NCBI GenBank assembly: GCA_019057865.1
Contig: JAHLWP010000025.1
Location: forward strand, 1 to 60,110
Reading direction: 5' to 3'
Source: Promethearchaeota archaeon
GTDB lineage: Archaea; Asgardarchaeota; Lokiarchaeia; Sigyniarchaeales; SOKP01
DNA length: 60,110 nucleotides
Shown: positions 53,646 to 60,110 of the stretch, piece by piece
How positions within the stretch are numbered: the stretch's first letter is position 1
Layout: each line of letters opens with the position of its first letter
Position numbers and translations under genes: made by a program
Notes under the pieces: generated by a model
Database searches by the model: none
Seen by the model: the letters and a program-made list of their open reading frames with translations, nothing else
What the model was told of the DNA's origin: nothing

Positions 53646-53945
53646 TTAACCCAAGGCAAATTCGAGATCTTCCTTAAGAGCTTGTTCATCATATCCTGAA
53701 GGATAACGGTTCTTCAGTTCATGTAGCATTTTTCTTAGCGAGACTCCAGCTATTTCTGCTGCTTTCCATGCACTAATATTTTTTTCACTAACTTCCTTGC
53801 AAAGAATTTCTAACATCTCCTCAGAAAGCGACTTCTCCAATAATTGACGAATATACGTGGATTTGTCCATTACTTTTAATTTCTTAAGTAAAAAACTCAG
53901 TTTTCGTTCTAAATCATCGTCAATTCTTACTGAAAGAATTTTCAT
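53646..53945 (-). CDS. Antitoxin, ribbon-helix-helix plus UPF0175-like domain
   Basis: A 99-residue partner of the PIN toxin: MKILSVRIDDDLERKLSFLL and STYIRQLLEKSL make the ribbon-helix-helix DNA-binding part, then SAWKAAEIAGVSLRKMLHEL is the UPF0175-like segment. It is transcribed ahead of the toxin from a promoter that overlaps a GTATAC-type operator. The arrangement sits between the porB stop and a diverged copy of the porB 3' end. Confidence 0.83.
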   Translation of the reverse strand: MKILSVRIDDDLERKLSFLLKKLKVMDKSTYIRQLLEKSLSEEMLEILCKEVSEKNISAWKAAEIAGVSLRKMLHELKNRYPSGYDEQALKEDLEFALG

Positions 53946-53954
53946 TATACCTAT

Positions 53955-53983
53955 GTATACTAGAACATTCCTTGTATATATAC
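53955..53983 (-). promoter_or_regulatory. Paired GTATAC/GTATAT half-sites in front of toxin-antitoxin module 2
   Basis: GTATAC at 53955-53960 and GTATAT at 53974-53979 (continuing as ATAC) lie 19 bases apart just upstream of the antitoxin ATG. This repeats the spacing of module 1 (20 bases). It suggests that both ribbon-helix-helix antitoxins bind a similar palindromic operator. Confidence 0.5.
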
Positions 53984-54083
53984 TTTTTCAATTACCTACA
54001 ACGAAAATCAATTATTTTTAAGTATTATCTTTTTATAAAAGAATGATATTAAAAATCAAGAATTGTTTGATAATTTGAAATAT

Positions 54084-54185
54084 AATGGATCAACTTACGA
54101 TATAGGATTTCAATTTCTCAAAGCAGCATTAATTAGAACAAACACGATGGTTGATATGAATATTTATTAAAAAAACCAGAAATAA
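54084..54185 (+). pseudogene. Fragment of a second porB 3' end
   Basis: Translating from 54084 gives NGSTYDIGFQFLKAALIRTN, then TMVDMNIY and a stop at 54168. This matches the C terminus of the permuted PorB (GSTYDIGFQFLKAALIRTSS, FVEMNEYLRDQK) almost residue for residue, and DNA similarity continues to CAGAAATAA at 54185. Most differences are at third codon positions, so the copy was coding for a time. No upstream part of the gene remains. It lies on the far side of the toxin-antitoxin unit, about 1.1 kb from the porB end. Confidence 0.8.
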
Positions 54186-54227
54186 TTTTTTCTAAATTAT
54201 TTATTTCTTTTATTCTTATCTTCTTTT

Positions 54228-54994
54228 ATGCCAGTAAATATTGAAATAAAGTATCCTGTTTATACAGTTATTATTGATAATCCTAAAGTAAAAAATGCAG
54301 TGGATGGTCCTACAGCAAAGGAACTAGCAGCTTCATTTCGAGATTTTGAGCAAGATGAAAACGCTGAAGTAGCTGTTTTATGGTGGTTCATGGAACATTT
54401 TGTTCAGGAGCTAATTTAAAAGCGATTACTGAGGGCTATGGAAATAGAATCGAGAAAGATGGTGATGGTCCAATGGGACCTACAAGGATGAGATTATCAA
54501 AACCAGTAATTGCCGCAATAGCCGGATATGCTGTTGCTGGTGGTCTTGAATTAGCATTATGGTGTGATTTACGCGTTGTTGAGAAGAGTGCTATATTTGG
54601 TGTATTTAATCGCAGATTTGGTGTTCCTTTAATTGATGGTGGAACAGTACGTTTACCTAGACTTATTGGATTAAGCAGAGCTATGGATATAATTCTTACA
54701 GGATGCCCAATAACAGCCAAAGAGGCATATTCATGGGGTCTCGCCAATCGTATTGTTGAGAATGGACAATCACGACAAGAAGCAGAAAAGTTAGCAAGAG
54801 AAATAGCTGCTTTTCCAAAAGCATGTATGAGAAATGATCGTTTATCTACTTATGAACAGTTTGGTTTAAGTATAGAAGATGCTATAGTTAAAGAATTTGA
54901 ATATGGATTAAAAACTATAGAGAGCGGTGAATATTTAAAAGGAAGTATTGCTTTCAAAGAAGGTAAAGGAAAACATGGTTCTTTTAATGATTAG
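54228..54994 (+). pseudogene. Enoyl-CoA hydratase/isomerase gene with a frameshift
   Basis: The first 52 codons (MPVNIEIKYPVYTVIIDNPK, VKNAVDGPTAKELAASFRDF, then NAEVAVLW) read in one frame. After about 54383 the family sequence continues in the -1 frame: VHGTFCSGANLKAI, PVIAAIAGYAVAGGLELALW, FGVFNRRFGVPLIDGG. One missing base in TGGTGG (likely TGGGTGG) explains it. Restored, it would be a 255-residue crotonase-fold enzyme with the oxyanion-hole segments CSGANLKA and AGYAVAGG. Either a recent inactivation or an assembly error. It follows the porB fragment. Confidence 0.75.
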
Positions 54995-55040
54995 GAAATT
55001 AATTTAAGTTTTTACAACTTAATTAAATCGTTGTGATATA

Positions 55041-55457
55041 ATGATATTATTTGAAGAATTTAGAGTAAAAACTCCAGAAAGAGAAATTCTTTTAGATATT
55101 ACAGGTGAGATTCGTAGGATTATAAGGGACTCAACTGTTGAAGAAGGAGTTTGTAGAGTATTTGTCCCTCATACTACAGCGGGGATAACTATTAATGAAA
55201 ATGCAGATCCTTCAGTAATTAAAGATATCAGTAATTATTTGGGAAAGCTAGTCCCGAATGGTGGAGGATTTGGTTACTCTTTTAGACATAGAGAGGGGAA
55301 TTCTGATGCCCATATTAAGTGTTCCCTAACTGGACATTCAATTGAATTATTAATCCATAAGAAAAGATTAATGCTTGGAACCTGGCAAGGTATAATGTTT
55401 GCTGAATATGATGGCCCTCGTAATAGAAGAGTTTTCGTTCAGATTCAAGGAGAATAA
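55041..55457 (+). CDS. YjbQ / UPF0047 family protein
   Basis: A compact 138-residue protein of the UPF0047 family: CRVFVPHTTAGITINENADP with its conserved histidine, then GNSDAHIKCSLTGHS, GTWQGIMFAEYDGP and RRVFVQIQGE. Members show weak thiamine phosphate synthase-like activity in vitro, and their true role is unsettled. It starts 46 bases after the hydratase frame. Good match over the full length. Confidence 0.93.
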   Translation: MILFEEFRVKTPEREILLDITGEIRRIIRDSTVEEGVCRVFVPHTTAGITINENADPSVIKDISNYLGKLVPNGGGFGYSFRHREGNSDAHIKCSLTGHSIELLIHKKRLMLGTWQGIMFAEYDGPRNRRVFVQIQGE

Positions 55458-55543
55458 GTTAAAATCTATTAATTGGAAAAAAATAAGTTTTTTTATTCTC
55501 ATTTCTTTTTCCATTTAATTAGTATTAGAAATGGTTGGGATAA

Positions 55544-56599
55544 ATGGAAATTAGAATATCTTCTTTAAATCATCTAGCAAAAATACAAAAGGATATTAAA
55601 AGAAAGCGAATTTCTAGTTATGATAAGTCTGGGGCAAATATGGACTTCATCACTATAAATCCAATGGAAAAACAAGAGCTATGCAATATTAAAGGAGCAG
55701 GAATTATAAAGCATATCTGGATGACTCTAGCATCACGAGATCCATTTTATCTTAGAAAAGTTATTATACGTATTTGGTGGGATAATGAAGAACATCCCTC
55801 AGTTGAATGTCCAATTGGCGATTTTTTTGGTGTAGGACATGCTAAATCAGTAAACTTTTGGAGTTTGCCACTTGCTATGGGACCTGATGATGGTAAAGGC
55901 TTTAATTGCTGGTTTCCAATGCCTTTTGCTAAAAACGCTAAAATTGAGGTTGAAAATGAAACAAATGAAAAACTTGTGAATTTTTATTATATTGATTATG
56001 AGGAATATAAAGAATTAGATCCTTCTTTAGGCAGATTTCACGTTTATTGGAATCGTCAAAATCCATGTAAGGGTAAAGACTATAAAATACAAAAATTTCA
56101 AGAAACATTTTTTAAAAAGAATCCCACCCATGAAAATGATTTTGTTTTATTAGAAGCAGAAGGTGAAGGACATTATGTTGGATGCCATTTAGATATCCAT
56201 AATTTGTATGAAACAGAAAAGCATAATTGGCCAGGAGAAGGAGATGATTACATTGAAATTGATGAAGGTGAAATAATATTATATGGTACGGGTACTGAAG
56301 ATTATTTTTGTACAGCATGGTGTCCTACCCAATATTATTGTTCCCCTTATTTTGGGGTTCCTTTACCAGGTGGGAAAAACTGGAGTGGAAAAATTTCTTA
56401 TTACAGATATCATATTGAAGATCCTATATATTTTCATAAAAACATCAAAATTAAGATAGAACATGGTCATGCAAATCAACGTTCAGATGATTGGTCCTCT
56501 ACTGCTTATTGGTATCAGACAGAACCTCATAAACCATTTAAGTCAATATTACCAGTTAATGAAAGATTACCTAGAGAAGAACCTAAAGAAAAACAATAG
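55544..56599 (+). CDS. DUF2961 / GH172-like glycoside hydrolase
   Basis: A 351-residue cytosolic beta-rich protein with the DUF2961 blocks: GAGIIKHIWMTL, ECPIGDFFGVGHA, GTGTEDYFCTAW (the conserved acidic segment) and FGVPLPGGKNWSGKISYYRY. GH172 enzymes act on fructofuranose or arabinofuranose linkages, usually in bacterial glycans. There is no signal peptide, so it would act on imported oligosaccharides. It lies three bases from the convergent end of the serine hydrolase gene. Confidence 0.85.
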   Translation: MEIRISSLNHLAKIQKDIKRKRISSYDKSGANMDFITINPMEKQELCNIKGAGIIKHIWMTLASRDPFYLRKVIIRIWWDNEEHPSVECPIGDFFGVGHAKSVNFWSLPLAMGPDDGKGFNCWFPMPFAKNAKIEVENETNEKLVNFYYIDYEEYKELDPSLGRFHVYWNRQNPCKGKDYKIQKFQETFFKKNPTHENDFVLLEAEGEGHYVGCHLDIHNLYETEKHNWPGEGDDYIEIDEGEIILYGTGTEDYFCTAWCPTQYYCSPYFGVPLPGGKNWSGKISYYRYHIEDPIYFHKNIKIKIEHGHANQRSDDWSSTAYWYQTEPHKPFKSILPVNERLPREEPKEKQ

Positions 56600-56602
56600 A
56601 AA

Positions 56603-58000
56603 TTAAATTTTATGGAAATAATACCGATCAAATGTTAAATCCACTTTTTTTGCTTGCTCATCGATGAAAAATTGAACTTTTATTTCTTGGTCTGGATAAA
56701 GGACTGGAACGTAAAATTTCAATTCCTCAAGGTTTTCAAGAGCAAGTGGCAAGTTTATTGGCTTAGGTTCAATTGGATCTTCAAGTTTCAAGAACAACAT
56801 TCCGTTATTAAGAGATACTTCTATTGTTTGAATTTCTTTATAGGTTTTATATTTTCCCGTTAGTGATTTTAATTTTTTATAAACATTGAAAAATGGAGCA
56901 GCTTCATCAATATTTTTATCTAAGAGAATTCCAAGATATTTACGAGCAATCGCACCAATAACTACTGATGCATCACAATTTGCTCCTATAATAACTCCCA
57001 CCTTCTGATCTGGAACAATTACTAAAGAAGCCGTTGAAGTTGCCACATTTCCGCCATGGCATATTAATCGATGTCCAATAAAATCTTTTTCTATTATCCA
57101 GCCATAACCGTACCAAGCATCTCCTGCGCCATATGGTGATTTTATATAAGGCTTCCACATTTCTTCTACTGAAGATTTTTGAACAATTTCTGAATCATTA
57201 AACCTTCCTTCATTAATCAACATAATAATGTAATTTTGCATTTCTTTAACTGAACTTAATAAACCTCCAGGAGCATAGACAAATTTATCGAATGGATGCA
57301 TACTGGCTTTAAAAGGTTTTTTTTCTTCAGAAGGAATATATCCAGTTAAAACATCGTTATCTTTATTAAACTCTTCTCTCAAATAGATAGACCTGTTCAT
57401 TTTAAGAGGTTTTAGTATATAATTTTTGATATATTCATCAAAATTCATATCTGTTAGTTTTTCAACTATTAAACCTGCACATGTAAACATATCATTATTA
57501 TAGAAGAAATTTTTGTCTGGTTTATCAAAAATTTCTTTAGTTGCACCATTCAAGTGAAGAATAAAATCATCCCAGCTACTTATAGGAATAATAACATCAA
57601 TTGAACCTAGTTGCCGTGCTATTGCTGTAATATTTCCATCCAATTCAGGAATTCCTGAAGAATGAGATAGCATATGACAAATTTTTATTGGATTTTCAAG
57701 ATCTCCTAGTTTAAAATTTAAATATTTATTTACAGGGTCTTGGAGATTGATTTTTCCTTGCTCCATTAGTTGCATTATTGCCATTGCTGTAAATGATTTT
57801 GAGATAGATCCAATTCCAAATAATGTGTCTTCTGTGAATGGAAGATTCTTTTCTAAATTTCTCGCTCCAAACCCTTTAGCATAAAAAGGTTTTCCATCTT
57901 TAACGATTCCGATTGCAAGACCGGGGATTTTAAATTCTCTCATTAATTCTGTTATTTCTAGTTCAAATAATTCAATTTGATTTTCACTCACATATCTCAC
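56603..58000 (-). CDS. Class C beta-lactamase-type serine hydrolase
   Basis: A 465-residue penicillin-binding/beta-lactamase fold protein: the SxxK motif S65-I-S-K68 (GIGSISKSFTAMA), YxN at Y167-N-N169, and HGGNVATSTA near residue 314 as third motif (HGG instead of KTG). The C-terminal 120 residues form a beta-barrel extension. Members include D-aminopeptidases, esterases and peptidases; archaea lack murein, so a peptide or ester role is likely. No signal peptide, so it is cytosolic. Together with the epimerase gene it suggests peptide-related substrates. Confidence 0.87.
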   Translation of the reverse strand: MRYVSENQIELFELEITELMREFKIPGLAIGIVKDGKPFYAKGFGARNLEKNLPFTEDTLFGIGSISKSFTAMAIMQLMEQGKINLQDPVNKYLNFKLGDLENPIKICHMLSHSSGIPELDGNITAIARQLGSIDVIIPISSWDDFILHLNGATKEIFDKPDKNFFYNNDMFTCAGLIVEKLTDMNFDEYIKNYILKPLKMNRSIYLREEFNKDNDVLTGYIPSEEKKPFKASMHPFDKFVYAPGGLLSSVKEMQNYIIMLINEGRFNDSEIVQKSSVEEMWKPYIKSPYGAGDAWYGYGWIIEKDFIGHRLICHGGNVATSTASLVIVPDQKVGVIIGANCDASVVIGAIARKYLGILLDKNIDEAAPFFNVYKKLKSLTGKYKTYKEIQTIEVSLNNGMLFLKLEDPIEPKPINLPLALENLEELKFYVPVLYPDQEIKVQFFIDEQAKKVDLTFDRYYFHKI

Positions 58001-58098
58001 CTTTTAAAAAGATACTAAGATGATATTAAGTTAAGAACCTTTTTAATTTTTGATTTCAATAGAAAAAAATTATATTATTGTTAAGATTATTCTTAAAA

Positions 58099-59226
58099 AT
58101 GAATCCAAATAATTCATTAAAAATAACTAGTATAGAACTTTTTAAGCTTAATATTCCTTTTAAATTTCCATTTAAGATTTCTTTAGGTATAAGTTATGAA
58201 GCAAATAATATTTTAGTGCGAATTAATACTGATAAAGATATTTATGGGTTAGGTGAAGCATGTTCTTCATCCCGAATTACGGGTGATACCCAATCAACTT
58301 CTTTTGAAGCCGGAAAACATATTGCAAAAGCAATTAAAGGTAAAGATCCGTTAGCAATAGAAGCTCGTATGAGAGACATTAATCAAGCTATTAAAAGAAA
58401 CACACAAATAAAGTCAGCTTACAATTTAGCTCTTTATGATATTATAGGTAAATATACAGAACTCCCGCTATATAAGGTATTAGGTGGTGAAAAACGGGAT
58501 ATTTTCACTGATTATTCTATAGGTATCCAAGAGAATTTAGAAGTAGCAATTAAAAAGGTTAAAGAAGTAATGGATATGGGATTTTCAACGATAAAGTTAA
58601 AAGTTGGGTTAGATAAAGATTTGGATATTGGACTTATCAAAAGAATTAGAGAAGAAATAAGCAAAACAATTTCAATCCGAATCGATGCAAACCAAGGCTG
58701 GGATTTTTCAACAGCAGTACAAGTTTTAAAGGCAATGGAGCCATATAATCTAGAATATGCTGAGCAACCATTACCATTCTGGGACTATGAAAATATGGCT
58801 CGCCTAAGAAAAACGGGTTTAGCTCCAATTTGTGCTGATGAATCTGTTTTTGATCACCACGATGCATTCAAGCTAGCTTCTATGGGAGCGTGCGATTACC
58901 TGAATATAAAGCTAGGAAAGTCGGGAGGTATCTCCACCGCACTGAAGATAAATGCAATTGCTCTAAGTTGTGGAATAAAATGTATGATAGGATGTTTTGG
59001 GGAATCTCGCTTAGGTTTAACTGCCGGAGCTCATTTGGTATCGGCTTGTCCAAATATTGTATTTGTAGATTTAGATGCTGCTCTTATGCTTGCGGAAGAT
59101 CCTGTTATTGGAGGAATACGATATGATGTAAAAAGTAATGGAAAGATAATTATACCAGATACTCCTGGTCATGGCGCTGATATTAAAGAAGATATTCTTG
59201 AAGAGCTAGAGAGTTTTATAATCTAA
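58099..59226 (+). CDS. Dipeptide epimerase (enolase superfamily, L-Ala-D/L-Glu epimerase-like)
   Basis: A 375-residue enolase-superfamily enzyme of the muconate lactonizing subgroup. The catalytic lysines are K166-L-K168 (TIKLKVG) and K271 (NIKLGKSGG); metal ligands are D196 (IDANQG), E222 (AEQPLP) and D247 (CADES). The C-terminal FVDLDAALMLAEDPVIGG matches dipeptide epimerases rather than mandelate racemases. I start at ATG 58099, because TTG 58078 adds unconserved residues. It epimerises one residue of a dipeptide so that it can be hydrolysed. Divergent from the serine hydrolase. Confidence 0.88.
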   Translation: MNPNNSLKITSIELFKLNIPFKFPFKISLGISYEANNILVRINTDKDIYGLGEACSSSRITGDTQSTSFEAGKHIAKAIKGKDPLAIEARMRDINQAIKRNTQIKSAYNLALYDIIGKYTELPLYKVLGGEKRDIFTDYSIGIQENLEVAIKKVKEVMDMGFSTIKLKVGLDKDLDIGLIKRIREEISKTISIRIDANQGWDFSTAVQVLKAMEPYNLEYAEQPLPFWDYENMARLRKTGLAPICADESVFDHHDAFKLASMGACDYLNIKLGKSGGISTALKINAIALSCGIKCMIGCFGESRLGLTAGAHLVSACPNIVFVDLDAALMLAEDPVIGGIRYDVKSNGKIIIPDTPGHGADIKEDILEELESFII

Positions 59227-59236
59227 AGAGCTCTAA

Positions 59237-59446
59237 TTAATCTTGTGAAGAAATATAGTATTCAACCCTATCTAACCATTCATTAACTAAAGAATCAAAT
59301 AATATGTCTTGCTCAATTTGTAATATATGCCCTGCTTTATCCAATACAACAAATGTAGCTCTTGGATAATTTTCAATTATTTTCCACGCATCCTGATAAC
59401 CCACAACAGAATCTTGGCGCCCTAAAAGACTCTTATTTACGATCTT
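59237..59446 (-). pseudogene. C-terminal remnant of an alpha/beta hydrolase
   Basis: A 69-codon frame on the minus strand reads NKSLLGRQDSVVGYQDAWKI, then YPRATFVVLDKAGHILQIEQ and ends WLDRVEYYISSQD. This is the C-terminal quarter of a typical alpha/beta hydrolase, with the catalytic aspartate (GRQDSVVGY) and histidine (KAGH), but the nucleophile half is absent and a TAG stands just upstream. It overlaps the end of the gene at 59433 in another frame. It is a gene relic. Confidence 0.8.
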
Positions 59447-59855
59447 CTACTCTAATTTCCATGACGATATTACCCCATCCACCACATTGCAATCCTACAT
59501 CGGAGCAGCCAACTCTATTAAATTCCATCTCGTTAGGATTAGCTCCTGCGTATGAAAGGGCAGTGGATGCATAAATTAATTTTTCAACGGCACTCAAAGC
59601 GGAAATGCAGATTCTTTTTGGGCAGAGTTTTGTAAGTAGATTACCTATCCCATCAAAATAAAACTTATCACCCACTTTATGCTGACTATTGCATCCATGT
59701 GATTTCACAACTTCAATAACAATCGTTTTTTTCATTAAGTCAGGTGCTTTGGTAAGAATTTCAATATTTCTTGGGTTTTCTAAAAATGTCTTCATTTCTT
59801 CATCTGAATAACCTAAATGTTCTTGAATAAAACTTTTTAATTCTTCATTCATCAT
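59433..59855 (-). CDS. TIGR04076-like small protein
   Basis: A 140-residue protein. The C-terminal part, IVIEVVKSHGCNSQHKVGDK, FYFDGIGNLLTKLCPKRIC and GCSDVGLQCGGWGNIVMEIR, fits TIGR04076, a small family with conserved HKVGDxF and cysteines and no known function. The N-terminal 45 residues are helical (NEELKSFIQEHLGYSDEEMK). The C-terminal end overlaps the alpha/beta hydrolase relic by 14 bases, so the relic may have been joined by a deletion. GAGATGAAAAAAT precedes the ATG. Assignment is by pattern. Confidence 0.6.
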   Translation of the reverse strand: MMNEELKSFIQEHLGYSDEEMKTFLENPRNIEILTKAPDLMKKTIVIEVVKSHGCNSQHKVGDKFYFDGIGNLLTKLCPKRICISALSAVEKLIYASTALSYAGANPNEMEFNRVGCSDVGLQCGGWGNIVMEIRVEDRK

Positions 59856-60013
59856 TATTTTTTCATCTCTTTAGATATTCTATTATTATCATTTTCAATA
59901 ATATTAATTTTATTAGTATAAAAAATTTATATTAAACATATATCCAAAAAATATAGGCACTATCCATCTTTGTAAAAATTTTTAAAAAAATACAAGAAAA
60001 ATTGGTTAAAAAA

Positions 60014-60110
60014 ATGATAAAAGAAGAATCAGCAATACCAGAAATTTGGACTCATAAATTAACTAAAATTTATGGTAGAGGAGAACAAAGTGTAAAAGCC
60101 GTGAATAAGA
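60014..60110 (+). CDS. ABC transporter ATP-binding protein, 5' part
   Basis: The frame from ATG 60014 reads PEIWTHKLTKIYGRGEQSVK then AVNK and runs off the window end. It matches the opening strands of an ABC ATPase (KLTKxYGxGxxxVxAL), just before the Walker A loop. The substrate is unknown, as neither a Walker motif nor the permease is in the window. The alternative start TTG 60002 is in frame. The preceding 150 bases are AT-rich. Confidence 0.7.
   Translation, partial: MIKEESAIPEIWTHKLTKIYGRGEQSVKAVNK

Noticed and set aside
53955..53983. AT-rich repeat as an attachment site of a mobile element
   Set aside because: It is better explained as a two-site operator, because the unrelated module at 37.3 kb has the same spacing; no integrase is present.
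1..60110. tRNA, rRNA and CRISPR arrays
   Set aside because: I looked in gaps for TTCGA-type T-loops, rRNA signatures and evenly spaced repeats and found none; short tRNAs could still be missed by eye.

Overview
The window is a strongly AT-rich, gene-dense stretch of archaeal chromosome, most likely from an Asgard (Lokiarchaeia-like) archaeon. This rests on a Ras/Rab-type small GTPase next to a TPR protein with a roadblock/longin-like tail, an archaeal 7S (SRP) RNA, an eIF2B-family protein, a UbiA prenyltransferase, archaeal-type multi-subunit pyruvate:ferredoxin oxidoreductase genes, oligo-T terminators, and many genes started at TTG or other non-ATG codons behind GAGGTG ribosome-binding sites. 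No rRNA, tRNA, CRISPR array, transposase or phage gene was seen.

Layout. 0-9 kb: CYTH phosphatase, HD phosphohydrolase, nucleotidyltransferase for NDP-sugars, a fatty acid CoA ligase, twin metallo-beta-lactamase-fold hydrolases and a HAD hydrolase. 9-19 kb: alpha-glucan phosphorylase, dihydrouridine synthase, MtnA-like isomerase, a large orphan barrel protein, UbiA prenyltransferase, and a DUF1848 gene lying between two fragments of related genes. 19-27 kb: PhzF, CDF transporter, tandem Ldh2 dehydrogenases, SRP RNA, tandem cysteine-rich paralogues and 3-methyladenine glycosylase. 27-31 kb: three uroporphyrinogen decarboxylase-superfamily methyltransferase-like genes. 31-38 kb: a winged-helix/TPR regulator with a palindromic upstream region, a small operon using apparent CTG starts, the GTPase/TPR pair, a DUF35 protein and a toxin-antitoxin pair. 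38-49 kb: methylmalonyl-CoA mutase large subunit, ADP-forming acyl-CoA synthetase, secreted M6-like protease, interrupted thioesterase, toroid protein, eIF2B homologue, MFS transporter, membrane M28 peptidase. 49-55 kb: the POR operon, a second toxin-antitoxin pair, a porB 3'-end fragment and a frameshifted enoyl-CoA hydratase. 55-60 kb: YjbQ, GH172-like hydrolase, class C serine hydrolase, dipeptide epimerase, an alpha/beta-hydrolase remnant, a TIGR04076-like protein and the start of an ABC ATPase.

The most striking item is the POR beta subunit (51935-53023). Its two halves are in reversed order: the half that follows the TPP motif comes first and the CPGCG/GDG half comes last, so the Mg-TPP motif is split between the two ends of the protein. 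It sits in an otherwise normal gamma-delta fusion/alpha/beta operon. A diverged copy of its 3' end lies about 1.1 kb downstream, on the far side of a toxin-antitoxin module.

Metabolically the window suggests an anaerobic heterotroph: sugar-polymer breakdown (glucan phosphorylase, GH172-like and orphan barrel proteins), peptide use (M6 and M28 peptidases, dipeptide epimerase), acyl-CoA conversions (ligase, mutase, hydratase, thioesterase, ADP-forming synthetase) and pyruvate oxidation to reduced ferredoxin. Several reading frames are broken by one in-frame TAA or one missing base, which may be true decay or assembly error.
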